Positions 28,352 to 37,241 of a stretch of DNA of 64,000 nt are shown piece by piece (position 1 is the first letter of the stretch; each line of letters opens with the position of its first letter). The stretch lies in assembly GCF_000718005.1 (NCBI RefSeq), contig NZ_JODV01000015.1. One strand, written 5' to 3'. The DNA is from Actinoalloteichus_B caeruleus (GTDB lineage: Bacteria > Actinomycetota > Actinomycetes > Mycobacteriales > Pseudonocardiaceae). The translations under genes were made by a program, and so were the position numbers. The notes beneath the pieces are model-generated. The model worked only from the letters and a program-made list of their open reading frames with translations, did no database searches and had not been told where the DNA came from.

Positions 28352-29749
28352 GTGACCGCTCAGGTGGAAGTGGGACGTGGCGGCGCTGGCGGCCGGGCCA
28401 GGTACCTCATCGACGGGCGCCGCGTCACGGTCGCGGACCTGGTGGAGGCGGGTCTGGTCCAGGCCGGTGCGAAACTCCGGTTCACCCGGAACCGGATCGG
28501 GGAGATCCACCAGGCGACGATCACCGAGCAGGGCCGCATCCGCCTGGACAGCGACGGCGAGGAGTTCCGGTCGCCGTCCAGGGCGGCCATGGTGGCAGCG
28601 GGGATGCGAGCGGTCGACGGCTGGCGGGTGTGGTTGGTCGTCGACCAGGACCGACTGCTGGACGCGGTACGCCAGGAGCTGCTCGACCAGGCGATCAGCG
28701 AAGGCGACCGACCCCACCGGGACACCGCGCGGCCGAGCGTCCACGAGCGCCTGCGACAGGCCCGTCAGCGCGCCGAGGCGCGCGAACCGGAACGCGTCAC
28801 CGTCCGTGAGCTCCTGACGTACTGGGGAGCCGAGGACCGGGGCGACCAGGTGAGCCAGATCGAAGCGGACCTGGCCAACCACGGGTTGGTGACCTCGCCG
28901 AGCTTCCGCGCGGTGACGCTCGACACTGTGGTCGCGCTGACCGTTCCACCCGACGGCGCGGAGGGGAGCCTCACGGCGGAGGGCGCCGGGGGCGACGACA
29001 TCCGGATCGTCGACGAGGACGAGGGGGACGACGACCTGAACGTCCGCCTCACGGTGGGCAACCTGTCGCCGCTGGCCGGCGTGGAGTTCGTCAAGCCCGA
29101 CGGCGCGCTGGTCGAGGCGATCACGAAGATGACCCTGAACGACTACTCCCAGTTGGCCGTACTGAACGGCACTCGCAACCTGCGCGGAGCCGTGACGTGG
29201 CGTTCGATCGCACGCGCCCTGCAACGCAAGCCCGACGCCAGCGTCGCCGACGCGATCGACCCACAGGTGGAGGTCGTCTCCTACGACCGCGACCTGTTCG
29301 AGATCCTCCCCGTACTGCAGAAGCGCGACTTCGTGTTCGTCCTGGACGAGACGAAGGCGATCAAGGGGATCGTCACCACGGCGGACGTGGCCCATCGTTA
29401 CGGCGAGATGGCCACCCCGTTCTTCCAGCTGGGCGAACTGGACCAAACGCTGCGCTGGGTCCTGCGGCGCAACTTCGACATCGACACGGTCCGCTCGATC
29501 TGCGGCCGGCCGACCACGAGCTTCGAACGACTCACCATCGGCGACTACCAGCGGGTTCTGGAGCACGACGCGATGTGGCGGAGGTTGGGCTGGCCGTTGG
29601 ACCGGGCCACCTTCATCGCGCGGTTGAACGAGATCCGGGCCATCAGGAACAAGATCATGCACTTCCACCCGGACCCGATACCCGAGGACGCCGTGGACAA
29701 GCTGCGGATGTTCAACCGCCTGTTGCGCGACTACCGGGGACCGACCTAG
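28352..29749 (+). CDS. RAMA - CBS pair - HEPN-like protein, candidate nucleotide-gated ribonuclease
   Basis: The protein is 465 residues. Residues about 14-95 match the RAMA fold associated with restriction and adenine methylation (RYLIDGRRVTVADLVEAGLV, then HQATITEQGRIRL, then SPSRAAMVAAG). After a linker with acidic repeats (near 215-230), residues about 240-345 form a tandem CBS-like pair, containing RGAVTWRSIARAL and KGIVTTADVAHRY. The C-terminus has a HEPN-type signature, IRAIRNKIMHFHPD, where R-N-x-x-x-H fits the RNase active-site pattern. CBS pairs sense adenine nucleotides and HEPN domains often cleave RNA in defence systems. No catalytic test is possible from sequence. The gene sits seven bases after the SAP-like gene, third in the operon. 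Confidence 0.78.
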   Translation: MTAQVEVGRGGAGGRARYLIDGRRVTVADLVEAGLVQAGAKLRFTRNRIGEIHQATITEQGRIRLDSDGEEFRSPSRAAMVAAGMRAVDGWRVWLVVDQDRLLDAVRQELLDQAISEGDRPHRDTARPSVHERLRQARQRAEAREPERVTVRELLTYWGAEDRGDQVSQIEADLANHGLVTSPSFRAVTLDTVVALTVPPDGAEGSLTAEGAGGDDIRIVDEDEGDDDLNVRLTVGNLSPLAGVEFVKPDGALVEAITKMTLNDYSQLAVLNGTRNLRGAVTWRSIARALQRKPDASVADAIDPQVEVVSYDRDLFEILPVLQKRDFVFVLDETKAIKGIVTTADVAHRYGEMATPFFQLGELDQTLRWVLRRNFDIDTVRSICGRPTTSFERLTIGDYQRVLEHDAMWRRLGWPLDRATFIARLNEIRAIRNKIMHFHPDPIPEDAVDKLRMFNRLLRDYRGPT

Positions 29750-30307
29750 TCCAGGGTTCCGTGGCGCCCATCCGGCGATGGTCGAGGAGCACGGGGTGGT
29801 GCGGGTCAACCGTCGTCCGGGTGCAGCCAAGCCTTCGTCACCAGGAGGGGCCGCCTCGTCGGTGACGGGGCGTCGGCCCGGAGCGGCCAGCGGTGGCGCC
29901 ACGCGCGTTCCCCTGCCGTGCGAACGCCTCCGACCATCCGAGGTGACGACCTGATCGGACCGCCGGTAGGAGTCCGTGCTCGCTTCTGGGGGAGGGGGCG
30001 CCCCAGGGGGCCGGCTTCGGGCAGCCCTCCAGGTTCGGCGATCGGGGCCGAGGCAGCCCTGTGGCCAGTCGCTGGGAGCCAGGGCGTCCCCGCTGGTGGG
30101 AACAGGAGCACCGCTCTCCTGGTACGACCCCGGCCGCTCACGGGGTTCCTGTCCCGACGCGGTGGGGCGGATGTGCCCAGGTCGGGACAGGAGGACGGGC
30201 GCCGGTACCAGCTCCGAGTCGGGAGCGGACACGAAGCAGCGCCGGAACGAGGACACCGCGACCGCCAGGGACACCCGGAGGCCCCTACGAGGAAGGACGG
30301 ACCCGGA
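29750..30307. other. Non-coding gap before the methyltransferase
   Basis: About 0.56 kb without a credible gene. Reading frames here carry no recognisable protein and lack the coding-type third-position bias. A few short self-complementary GC tracts (for example GTGGCGCCAC near 29892) are present but too small to call. Confidence 0.45.
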
Positions 30308-31297
30308 ATGACGAACGAGCCACCCTCGACACAGCACCTCACCGCGCTCGCCGCGCCCGACGCGCTCATCGACTGGCGGCTCGCCGTCTGCTACGAGACG
30401 GCGCACACCACCGGCATCCTCGACGAACTGCCCGCGACGGCAGCGGACATCGCCGACGCTCGGGACCTGGACCCCGACGCCGTCCGGGCGGTCCTGTTCG
30501 TCCTCGCCGGATGGCACTACGCCACCGTCGACGAACACGACGTCTTCTCCCTGGGGCCTAACCGGCCACAGCCGCACGAGCGCGCGGCACTGGCCCAGCA
30601 TGGCTCGTGGATCCGACGCTGGGCCGCGCTCGTGCCCCGACGGGTCCGCGACCGGAAGGCGACGGCGCCGGACACCCCGCCGCCGATGGATCCGGCGACC
30701 GGGCTCGCCCTGCTGGAATCAGCCGGTCGTCCTTTCGTCAGCGCTGTCGTGGACACCTGCCTGGACGGGTGGCGGCCACGGACCGGTGATCGGGACAGCG
30801 CCCACGTGTTGGACCTCGGTGGTGGGCACGGCGCCCACGCCCGGGAGTTCGCCCGGCGCGGTTGCATCACCACGATGCAGGATCTGCCCGGGGTCATCGA
30901 GTTGGCGAGGGCGGACGGACGCTCCGCCGCCGCCGGTGTCGAACTCGTCGCCGCCGACGCCGTCACCGACCTGGCCCCAGGGCCCTTCGACCTGGTCCTG
31001 TGCGGCAACCTCACGAACCTCTTCCCACTCGACCAGGTCCGGGATCTCCTCAACCGACTGCGTGACGTGCTCGCTCCCGACGGCCAGGTGGCCATCGCGT
31101 CCTGGCTTCGTGACCACGGCCCGGTCGGTGCCGCGTTCGGCGTCCAGATGCTCGTCGCCACCACGGCCGGTGATGCGCACGGCGAGAGCGACTACCGGCG
31201 CGTGTGCGCCGACGCCGGGTACACGGATATCCGCTTCGTGGATGTCGATCACGCACGCTTCACCGTGGTGCTCGCCCGGCCGGCACCGACGACCTGA
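30308..31297 (+). CDS. SAM-dependent O-methyltransferase, acetylserotonin-MT-like family
   Basis: A 329-residue small-molecule methyltransferase. The N-terminal part (1-110) is a winged-helix-like dimerisation region typical of plant-type/AcOMT enzymes. The Rossmann core carries VLDLGGGHG near residue 167, the acidic motif MQDLPGVIE and APDGQVAI. Proteins of this family methylate hydroxyl groups of natural products. The ATG at 30308 is preceded by AGGAAGG about ten bases upstream. It stands alone between the HEPN operon and a convergent serine hydrolase, so it may be a stray tailoring gene for one of the two clusters or independent. Confidence 0.85.
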   Translation: MTNEPPSTQHLTALAAPDALIDWRLAVCYETAHTTGILDELPATAADIADARDLDPDAVRAVLFVLAGWHYATVDEHDVFSLGPNRPQPHERAALAQHGSWIRRWAALVPRRVRDRKATAPDTPPPMDPATGLALLESAGRPFVSAVVDTCLDGWRPRTGDRDSAHVLDLGGGHGAHAREFARRGCITTMQDLPGVIELARADGRSAAAGVELVAADAVTDLAPGPFDLVLCGNLTNLFPLDQVRDLLNRLRDVLAPDGQVAIASWLRDHGPVGAAFGVQMLVATTAGDAHGESDYRRVCADAGYTDIRFVDVDHARFTVVLARPAPTT

Positions 31298-31713
31298 CCG
31301 CTCGTCTTCGGCCTGGCCATCCCGGCGCGATCGACCGGGTTCGTGGTTGGTCGCGAGCAGCGGGCGACGGGTGGTCAGCCCGGCTGATCTCTGCCCGTGT
31401 TGGTGGACTTCCGCGCCGGCCCGGGGAGGCACGCTTGAAGCCGCCTCCTCGGGAACCAGGAGCCTGCCCTGCCCACTCCCGGCCGAGGAGCGGGCGAGTA
31501 CCGGGCAGGGTGTGTCGTCACCTGGAGGGACGCCCGGCGCCGACGTCCACCGACCTCGACGGCACCCGGAGCGGCGTACGCGACCCGGCCCCGCGAGCGG
31601 GTTCGGCACGGACCTGGCTGCGGTCGAGGAAGCCGGCGCACCCGGTGCCTTCGCGGTTGGGCGCGGGTGTGGCTGCCGCGAGGTCCCGTGGCGGGCGGTG
31701 TGCTCGGCAACGA

Positions 31714-31768
31714 GGACTGGGGCGCGGCCGTACGTGGTGGGGGACCTGGTCCGCCACGGCCCCAGTCC
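31714..31768. terminator. Inverted repeat between convergent genes
   Basis: Ten-base arms GGACTGGGGC (31714-31723) and GCCCCAGTCC (31759-31768) pair perfectly; the loop also holds a shorter CGTGG/CCACG pair. It lies between the methyltransferase (ending 31297) and the convergent serine hydrolase (ending 31950) and could terminate both. The other 600 bases of this gap hold no gene that I can support. Confidence 0.4.
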
Positions 31769-31949
31769 GGGAGATGGGGGAGCACCCGGTGCGGCCGCGG
31801 GGCATGTCGTGTCGAGGTCAGTCCCTTGGCTCCAAGCTCGGCGGGCGCTGGCCGAGCATCCCTCGGACGGTGTGCCCGCGTGGGACAGAGGTGCCCGTTC
31901 CGGCGAACCGGTCGAAGGGTGAGGCGTTCCTCCGCTGCCAGTGCGCCGG

Positions 31950-33089
31950 TCATGCTCGCCAGGCGTGCAGCATCCGTGCCATGAGCTGGAAGGGGAGGGC
32001 CTGTCCGGAGACCTGGTCGACGGTGCCGGCCAGGTGGAGGTCGAGTTCCGGGCAGTGGAACAACCAGGTCCCCGTGGCTCCCGAGTGGCCCACGAGCGTG
32101 AGGGGCGGCCTCCCCGCGGTCATCAGCCGTCCCACCGTGTAGACCATGGTGCCGAGCCCGTACCGGAGGACCGGGATGTCGCGGAGCCGGTTCCGCCGCT
32201 CGGTCAGGAGGTCCACGGACCGGGCGTGGTCGAGGACCTCGCCGGCCAGCAGGGCCCGCTGGAAGGTGAGGAGATCGCGGTTGGTGCTGATCAGGTCGTT
32301 GCTGGACTCGATCAGCGAGGGGACTTCGACGCGGCGTCGACCGGAGTGGAGCGGTAGCGGCGGTCCCGTGTGCGTGTCCAGCCGGGGGTGGCCGGGGAGC
32401 CACGTGCGGGTGAGGCGGAGCGGGGTGGTGATCCGGTCCGCGAGGAGATCGGCGAACGGCCGCCCGGTCACCGCCTCCAGGATGCGGATGAGCAGTTGGA
32501 AGCCGGTGTCGGAGTAGCGGGCCTTCTGCCGGGGGGCCGACAGGTCCTGTGGCGCGAAACGCGGGCGCTGCTGCTCCCGGACGACCCGCAGCATGTCCTC
32601 GAACGTCCACGCCTGGTCCCGACCGGCGCGGAGGTGCTCAGCCAGGCCGGGGCCCGAGCGCCGCTTCCCGAAGTGGTCGGGGAGCCCGGACGTGTGGCTC
32701 GCCAGGTGGCGAACGGTGATCTCCGGTGTCCGCTCCGTCCCCCGGAACACGTGGAGTCCGGCGGTGGTCTCCACGGGCAGGTAGCTGGTGATCGGCGCGG
32801 ACAGTTCCAGTTCGCCGCGCTCGTGCGCCTGGAGCACGAGCGCGATGACGAACCGTTTGGTGATGCTCGCGGCGAAGAACGGGCTGTCACGACGCGGTAC
32901 GGGCTCGTCGCTGGCGGGAGCGCAGGCGCCCGACCAGCGGAGCTTCCCGTCGCCGGACTCGACCGCGGCGCTGACGTGGTGTACCCGGCGGCGCGCGACG
33001 AGAGTCCGCACCAGCCGTGTCAACCGCGCCGCGACCTCAGCGGTGACCGAGTTGTCGGGGGCGGATCGCGTCGCGAGTGGGGATGGCAC
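31950..33089 (-). CDS. Class C beta-lactamase-family serine hydrolase
   Basis: A 379-residue member of the beta-lactamase/D-alanyl-D-alanine carboxypeptidase/esterase superfamily. It has the SxxK motif SITK (Ser75, Lys78), a YSD tyrosine motif near 192, and HSG near 340 in place of KTG, as in many EstB-like esterases. There is no obvious signal peptide, so it may be cytoplasmic; true penicillin hydrolysis is not implied. The GTG at 33089 is preceded by GAGGAG six bases upstream. It is divergent from a PadR regulator across a shared palindrome, which suggests direct repression by that regulator. The substrate is unknown. Confidence 0.87.
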   Translation of the reverse strand: MPSPLATRSAPDNSVTAEVAARLTRLVRTLVARRRVHHVSAAVESGDGKLRWSGACAPASDEPVPRRDSPFFAASITKRFVIALVLQAHERGELELSAPITSYLPVETTAGLHVFRGTERTPEITVRHLASHTSGLPDHFGKRRSGPGLAEHLRAGRDQAWTFEDMLRVVREQQRPRFAPQDLSAPRQKARYSDTGFQLLIRILEAVTGRPFADLLADRITTPLRLTRTWLPGHPRLDTHTGPPLPLHSGRRRVEVPSLIESSNDLISTNRDLLTFQRALLAGEVLDHARSVDLLTERRNRLRDIPVLRYGLGTMVYTVGRLMTAGRPPLTLVGHSGATGTWLFHCPELDLHLAGTVDQVSGQALPFQLMARMLHAWRA

Positions 33090-33124
33090 GGCGAACTCCT
33101 CTGGTTTGCCCTGGCACGGACGTA

Positions 33125-33159
33125 TCTCTTAGACATGTCTAGTAGATATGTCTAAGAGA
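33125..33159. promoter_or_regulatory. PadR operator: perfect 12-bp inverted repeat
   Basis: Arms TCTCTTAGACAT (33125-33136) and ATGTCTAAGAGA (33148-33159) pair perfectly with an 11-base spacer that is itself partly symmetric. PadR proteins typically bind ATGT/ACAT-containing dyads; the inner ends here are ACAT and ATGT. The element covers the space between the two divergent starts (33089 and 33183) and overlaps the likely -35 regions of both genes, giving a simple mechanism for shared repression. Confidence 0.75.
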
Positions 33160-33169
33160 GTCAAACGGC

Positions 33170-33175
33170 TAGACT
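33170..33175 (+). promoter_or_regulatory. -10 element of the PadR gene, probably leaderless
   Basis: TAGACT lies seven bases before the ATG at 33183, which places the transcription start at or next to the start codon. No ribosome binding site is visible between them. The -35 region would fall inside the right arm of the inverted repeat. Confidence 0.45.
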
Positions 33176-33182
33176 GCCCGTC

Positions 33183-33773
33183 ATGGCACACGTCATCCTC
33201 GGGCTGTTGCTGATCGCCCCGCAGAGCTTCTACGCCCTCGTCAGGGCGTTCGAGGCCAGCGTGACGCTCTTCTACAGCGCCAGCTCCGGCAGCATCAAAC
33301 GCGCGCTCGACGGCTTGCTCACCCGGGAGCTCGTCGAGGTGGCCAGCACCCAGACCGGGGGCCGGGGCAAGAAGACGTACCAGGTGACCGAAGCCGGTCG
33401 GCGGGAGTTCCGCGCGTGGATGACGGGGGAGCTGGCCGGACGGGATCTGGAGAGCGCCGCGCTGTCCCGGCTCTACTTCCTCGGCCTCGTCGAGCCCTCG
33501 GAACGGGTGGCCGTCCTCCGCCGCATCGAGGCGCGCGTCGAACATGATCTGGCGAAGTTCTCACGACTCGACGAACAGCTCGACACGGTGAAAGTCCCGG
33601 AAGGACTCACCGAGGTCGCGGCCAGCCAGCGCGCCACCCTCGCCTACGGCATCGCCTCGCTCCAGTTCATGCTGGACTGGTTCCGCGACCACGCCGAGCG
33701 CCTGGACGGCACACCACCCGACCAAGCCCGGACTTCGCGCGAGCATGGGCGCCGCGACCAGGCCCGACCCTAG
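33183..33773 (+). CDS. PadR-family transcriptional regulator
   Basis: A 196-residue repressor with an N-terminal winged helix (MAHVILGLLLIAPQSFYALV, then SSGSIKRALDGLLTRELVEV and GGRGKKTYQVTEAGRREF) and a C-terminal helical dimerisation domain of the Vir_act_alpha type. The pattern is PadR subfamily 1. It probably represses itself and the divergent serine hydrolase through the palindrome between them. The inducing ligand is unknown. The C-terminal 20 residues are Arg-rich and likely disordered. Confidence 0.9.
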   Translation: MAHVILGLLLIAPQSFYALVRAFEASVTLFYSASSGSIKRALDGLLTRELVEVASTQTGGRGKKTYQVTEAGRREFRAWMTGELAGRDLESAALSRLYFLGLVEPSERVAVLRRIEARVEHDLAKFSRLDEQLDTVKVPEGLTEVAASQRATLAYGIASLQFMLDWFRDHAERLDGTPPDQARTSREHGRRDQARP

Positions 33774-33928
33774 ATCGGGCACCGCCGGCACCGCCGCCCG
33801 CGAGGGCGAGCCGTCGCGGTCCGGTCGAGGAACCGTTCCGGGCACCGCCGCCCACCGCCAGAACGTTCCCCAGCCGTTACCGCCAACCCTCCTGGCGATG
33901 ACGGCGAGGACGGGATCGGCCTGACGCG

Positions 33929-34687
33929 TCACCGGTCGGTCCCGCTCTCCGCCGGCTTCCGACGCAGCGTGTAACCCGCGTGGTGGAGCGTGTCGCCGTC
34001 GAACTCACCGAACGCCCAGAACCCGAGGTCGTCGAGGTAGTCGATCCGGTCGCCCCGAACCCAGTACCGCCCCTCGAACGCGTGCGTCCGACCACCTCGC
34101 GTCTCGTCGTAACGGCCCTCGGCGGTCAACTCCTGGTGGAGGAAGTCCTCGGTGTCGATCCAGACACCCACCCTGGCCGGGTCGACCGGCGCCTCGGCGA
34201 GGCCCGACCCGGCGTCGTCGCCCCCGGGACCGATCCGGTGGCCGTCCCACGCGACCGGCACGCCCCGCCGGAACACCGCTCGGGTGCGTTCCGGTGCCGC
34301 CAGCAGGGTCCGGGCGGCCGAGGCGAGGTCCGGTGCGTCGGCGTCGTCGAGCACGGCGAAGTCGGCGGCCCCGCCGGGTACCAGCGCGCCAACCAGTGCG
34401 GCGCGGTCCACGAGCCCGATCGGGGCGGTCGTGTCGAGCACGCTCGGGACGAGGGTGGTGCCGGTGGCCTGGATGACGATGGCGCCGTCGTCGTCGGCGG
34501 CGCGAACGATGCCGGGGCCCACGCCGACGACGAGATCACCGCCGACGAGCAGGTCGGCCCGGGTGAGGGTGCCGATCACCGGGTCGGAGGTGAGGATCGT
34601 GGCGTCGGTGATGAGGACGGGTCGTCCCGTGCCCGTGAGCACCGCGTCGAGGTCGGCCGCGGTCCAGGTGTTCGGTGTGGAGGTCAT
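33929..34687 (-). CDS. Atu4866-domain protein fused to an amidohydrolase shell lacking its catalytic barrel
   Basis: A 252-residue protein. The C-terminal 85 residues match the Atu4866 family (VGVWIDTEDFLHQEL, GRYDETRGGR, FEGRYWVRGDRIDYLDD). The N-terminal 160 residues read like the two ends of an amidohydrolase joined together: a front beta-sandwich strand set (ITDATILTSDPVIGTLTRAD, GDLVVGVGPGI, ATGTTLVPSVLDT) runs straight into the usual rear part (ALVPGGAADFAVLDD, RAVFRRGVPVAWDGHRIG). The metal-binding HxH and the rest of the TIM barrel are absent, so hydrolase activity is not expected. ATG 34687 is chosen as the start; the SD is weak. A promoter with an inverted repeat lies about 0.2 kb upstream. 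Confidence 0.75.
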   Translation of the reverse strand: MTSTPNTWTAADLDAVLTGTGRPVLITDATILTSDPVIGTLTRADLLVGGDLVVGVGPGIVRAADDDGAIVIQATGTTLVPSVLDTTAPIGLVDRAALVGALVPGGAADFAVLDDADAPDLASAARTLLAAPERTRAVFRRGVPVAWDGHRIGPGGDDAGSGLAEAPVDPARVGVWIDTEDFLHQELTAEGRYDETRGGRTHAFEGRYWVRGDRIDYLDDLGFWAFGEFDGDTLHHAGYTLRRKPAESGTDR

Positions 34688-34893
34688 GACGACGACCCTG
34701 CTACCGCGGCGACGGGCCCGGTAGGGCACGCGGCCCCTGGGGGTAGGAGGACCAGGCAGGGACGCGGGTACGACGGGTTCCGAGCGGGGCGAGGTGCCCG
34801 GGGCGCGGTGGCGAGGTCGGCGCCACGTCCCCGCTCCCTCCACCCGACGTGCGTGCGCACGGGCGAGGCGTGACCACGACTGCCATCAATCCG

Positions 34894-34928
34894 TCATTCA
34901 CTATGGCTTCAGTCATGAATGAAATCAA
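34894..34928 (-). promoter_or_regulatory. Leftward promoter with overlapping inverted repeat
   Basis: On the minus strand TTGATT (34928-34923) and CATAGT (34905-34900) are spaced by exactly 17 bp. An inverted repeat TCATTCA/TGAATGA (34894-34900 and 34916-34922, 15-base spacer) covers the -10 and spacer, suggesting a repressor site. The region is clearly more A/T-rich than its flanks. It would drive the Atu4866 gene with a leader of about 0.2 kb. The rest of 34688-35523 shows no gene. Confidence 0.5.
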
Positions 34929-35523
34929 TCACCCGTGACCCATCACCCCCAACCACGCTCACATCGAGGACATCCCCCACTTGCCAGCCCCCACGCTCCA
35001 CTGACCCGCCGACAGGGCGGCTCCGAGGAACTCGCCGAGCCGAAGTGCTCGGGCCGTCACCCACACCGTCACCTCGCTGAGGAGGAGGTCCTGGACAGGA
35101 CACGACGAACGCTTCACCGGATGAACGTGACCACCGCGGCTCGTACCCTTTCGACGTACGCGTCAAGGGCAGGAACGACCCCGCGACGAACGCACGTCGG
35201 GGGAGGACCCGGCCGCGCCCAGCCGGGTGACGGGAGCAACCAGGGGTTGGCCAGGAGGCTGCGGGGAAGGCACCTCCCTGGCCGCGCCCCGTCCCGGTCG
35301 AACCCGACCTCGGGGGACGCGGCCACCGTCGGGGCATGACCGACCGGCGAACGATCGCGCGCCGCGCCACCGGCCGGCTCTGGTGCTCGCCGAGGGTGAA
35401 CCCCACCTGGCCCCGACCGGGAACATCGCCGGCACGCCCCCACCGGTCGGCCTGGACCGCACCCGCCGCGCACGCCAACGCGCGGGGCACCGGGGTGCGG
35501 TCATTCCCGACCGGTGTCGCCCA

Positions 35524-36675
35524 TCAGCTCAATGCGGCCAGGAGATCGGCGATCAGATCGTCCGCCGACTCGATACCCACCGAGATGCGCACCAGATCCG
35601 CCGGAACCTGGAGCGGCGAACCAGCCGTGCTGAGGTGCGTCATCCGGCCGGGGTGCTCGATGAGGGACTCGACGCCCCCCAGGGACTCAGCGAGGGTGAA
35701 CAACCGGGTGCGGGAGCACACCCGCAGCGCGGCCTCCTCACCGCCCTCGACGGTGAACGACACCATGCCGCCGTAGCGACGCATCTGCTTGGTCGCGATC
35801 TCGTGGCCGGGATGCTCGGGCAGCCCCGGGTAGTACACGTGCGTCACCTTCGGGTGGCGCAGCAAGGCCTCGGTCACCCTCTCGGTGTTGTCGGAGTGCT
35901 TCTCCATCCGTACTTCGAGTGTCTTGATCCCCCGCAAGGTCAGCCACGCGTCGAACGGCCCGGGGACCCCGCCGGCGGCGTTCTGGAGGAAGCCGAAGCC
36001 GGCGTCCAGCTCGTCGTCGGAGGTGACCAGCGCACCGCCGACCACGTCCGAGTGACCCCCGATGTACTTGGTAGTGGAGTGCAGCACCACGTCCGCGCCC
36101 TGACGCAGCGGGCTCTGCAGGTACGGCGAGGCGAAGGTGTTGTCCACCAGCAGTCGCGCGTCCGCCCCATGCGCCACTTCGGCCAGCAGCGCGATGTCGG
36201 CGACGTGCAGCAGTGGGTTGGTCGGTGTCTCCACCCAGACCAGCCGCGTCGTCGGCCGCACGGCGGCACGCACGGCGTCCACGTCCGCCAGTGGTACCGG
36301 GGTGTACTCGACGCCCCACCGCGCGAGCACCTTGTCCATCAGGCGGAACGTGCCACCGTAGGCGTCGTTGGGGATGACCACGTGGTCGCCAGGTCGGAGG
36401 ATCGTGCGCAGCGCGGTGTCCGTCGCCGCCATTCCGGACGCGAAGGCCCGTCCGTGCCGGGCGCCCTCCAACGCCGCAAGGCATTCCTCCAGCGCCGAAC
36501 GCGTCGGATTCCCGGTACGGCTGTACTCGTAACCGCCGCGCAGACCCCCTACGCCGTCCTGGGCGTAGGTGGACGTCGCGTGGATCGGCACGATTACCGA
36601 ACCCGTCCGGGGGTCGGGGTCCTGGCCGGCGTGGATCGCCCTGGTCGCGAAACCGTACTCGTCAGTTTCCGTCAT
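35524..36675 (-). CDS. metB: Cystathionine gamma-synthase
   Basis: PLP enzyme of 383 residues of the Cys/Met metabolism family. It joins an activated homoserine ester and cysteine to form cystathionine in methionine synthesis. It shows YSRTGNPT, the strand ending VWVETPTNP, and the PLP lysine K203 in STTKYIGGHSD; length and N-terminus (FATRAIHAGQDPD) are typical of actinobacterial MetB. Close relatives can act as cystathionine gamma-lyases, so the direction of the reaction is a family inference. TACCCT seven bases before the ATG could be a -10 for a leaderless transcript. No other methionine gene is adjacent. Confidence 0.9.
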   Translation of the reverse strand: MTETDEYGFATRAIHAGQDPDPRTGSVIVPIHATSTYAQDGVGGLRGGYEYSRTGNPTRSALEECLAALEGARHGRAFASGMAATDTALRTILRPGDHVVIPNDAYGGTFRLMDKVLARWGVEYTPVPLADVDAVRAAVRPTTRLVWVETPTNPLLHVADIALLAEVAHGADARLLVDNTFASPYLQSPLRQGADVVLHSTTKYIGGHSDVVGGALVTSDDELDAGFGFLQNAAGGVPGPFDAWLTLRGIKTLEVRMEKHSDNTERVTEALLRHPKVTHVYYPGLPEHPGHEIATKQMRRYGGMVSFTVEGGEEAALRVCSRTRLFTLAESLGGVESLIEHPGRMTHLSTAGSPLQVPADLVRISVGIESADDLIADLLAALS

Positions 36676-37241
36676 GACAACAGGGTATCGCTGGTCGGGG
36701 TTGTCGCCTTTCGGGTGATGCCGCCACCCGCCGCCGGTTCCGGTTCGTGCGGCGTATTCGCCCCAGCCGGCGCCGCCCGAGTGGGAGAATGGAGGATTTC
36801 GCGGAACGGGCCGCAGGGTGTGCGTGGGCGCGGGTGGGGGAAGGGTCGTTTCCCTGGCGGCGGATGCCGACAGCCGGTCGCCGCCGTCGCAGGTCGGCGG
36901 GCGATGGGTTCCGCCGTCCGGACCATCGTCGACGACCTCGGAAAAATACCGACGAACCTGTATTCGCGCGATGCCCGTGAATCAGCAACCCATATTCGTG
37001 GGGGTTCGTTCCCGGAAAATGCGGGAATGTGGTCCACCGTTGGGCCGAATGCCGACTTGTCAGGCTTTCGGAAATTGATAATCTGAGCCGGCTCGATGGC
37101 CAGCCCGCATCGGGACCGCGCTCGGACAGATGTTGACCCGTGCGGTCACCGCGCTGTGCTTCGCCCGCGGTGAGCGAGGGTGGCCGTCGGGAACGAAACC
37201 GCGCGTTCGGGGGACGCGCGAATCAACATGGGGGATCACAA
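36676..37241. other. Intergenic region with a GATAAT -10 candidate before cluster 2
   Basis: About 0.57 kb of unusually A/T-containing DNA for this window (for example around 36940-37085). GATAAT at 37077-37082 is a good -10 match; the hexamer 17 bp upstream (GACTTG, 37054-37059) is a poor -35. It is the best promoter candidate for the carB-led operon and would give a long leader. No protein-coding signal was found here. Confidence 0.4.

Noticed and set aside
28292..30601. Minus-strand open frame across the RAMA-CBS-HEPN gene and methyltransferase start
   Set aside because: Low-complexity shadow spanning two well-supported plus-strand genes and a gap, with no motif.
31950..33089. Antibiotic-resistance beta-lactamase
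   Set aside because: It has SxxK and Tyr motifs but HSG instead of KTG and no clear export signal; EstB-like or peptidase function is as likely.
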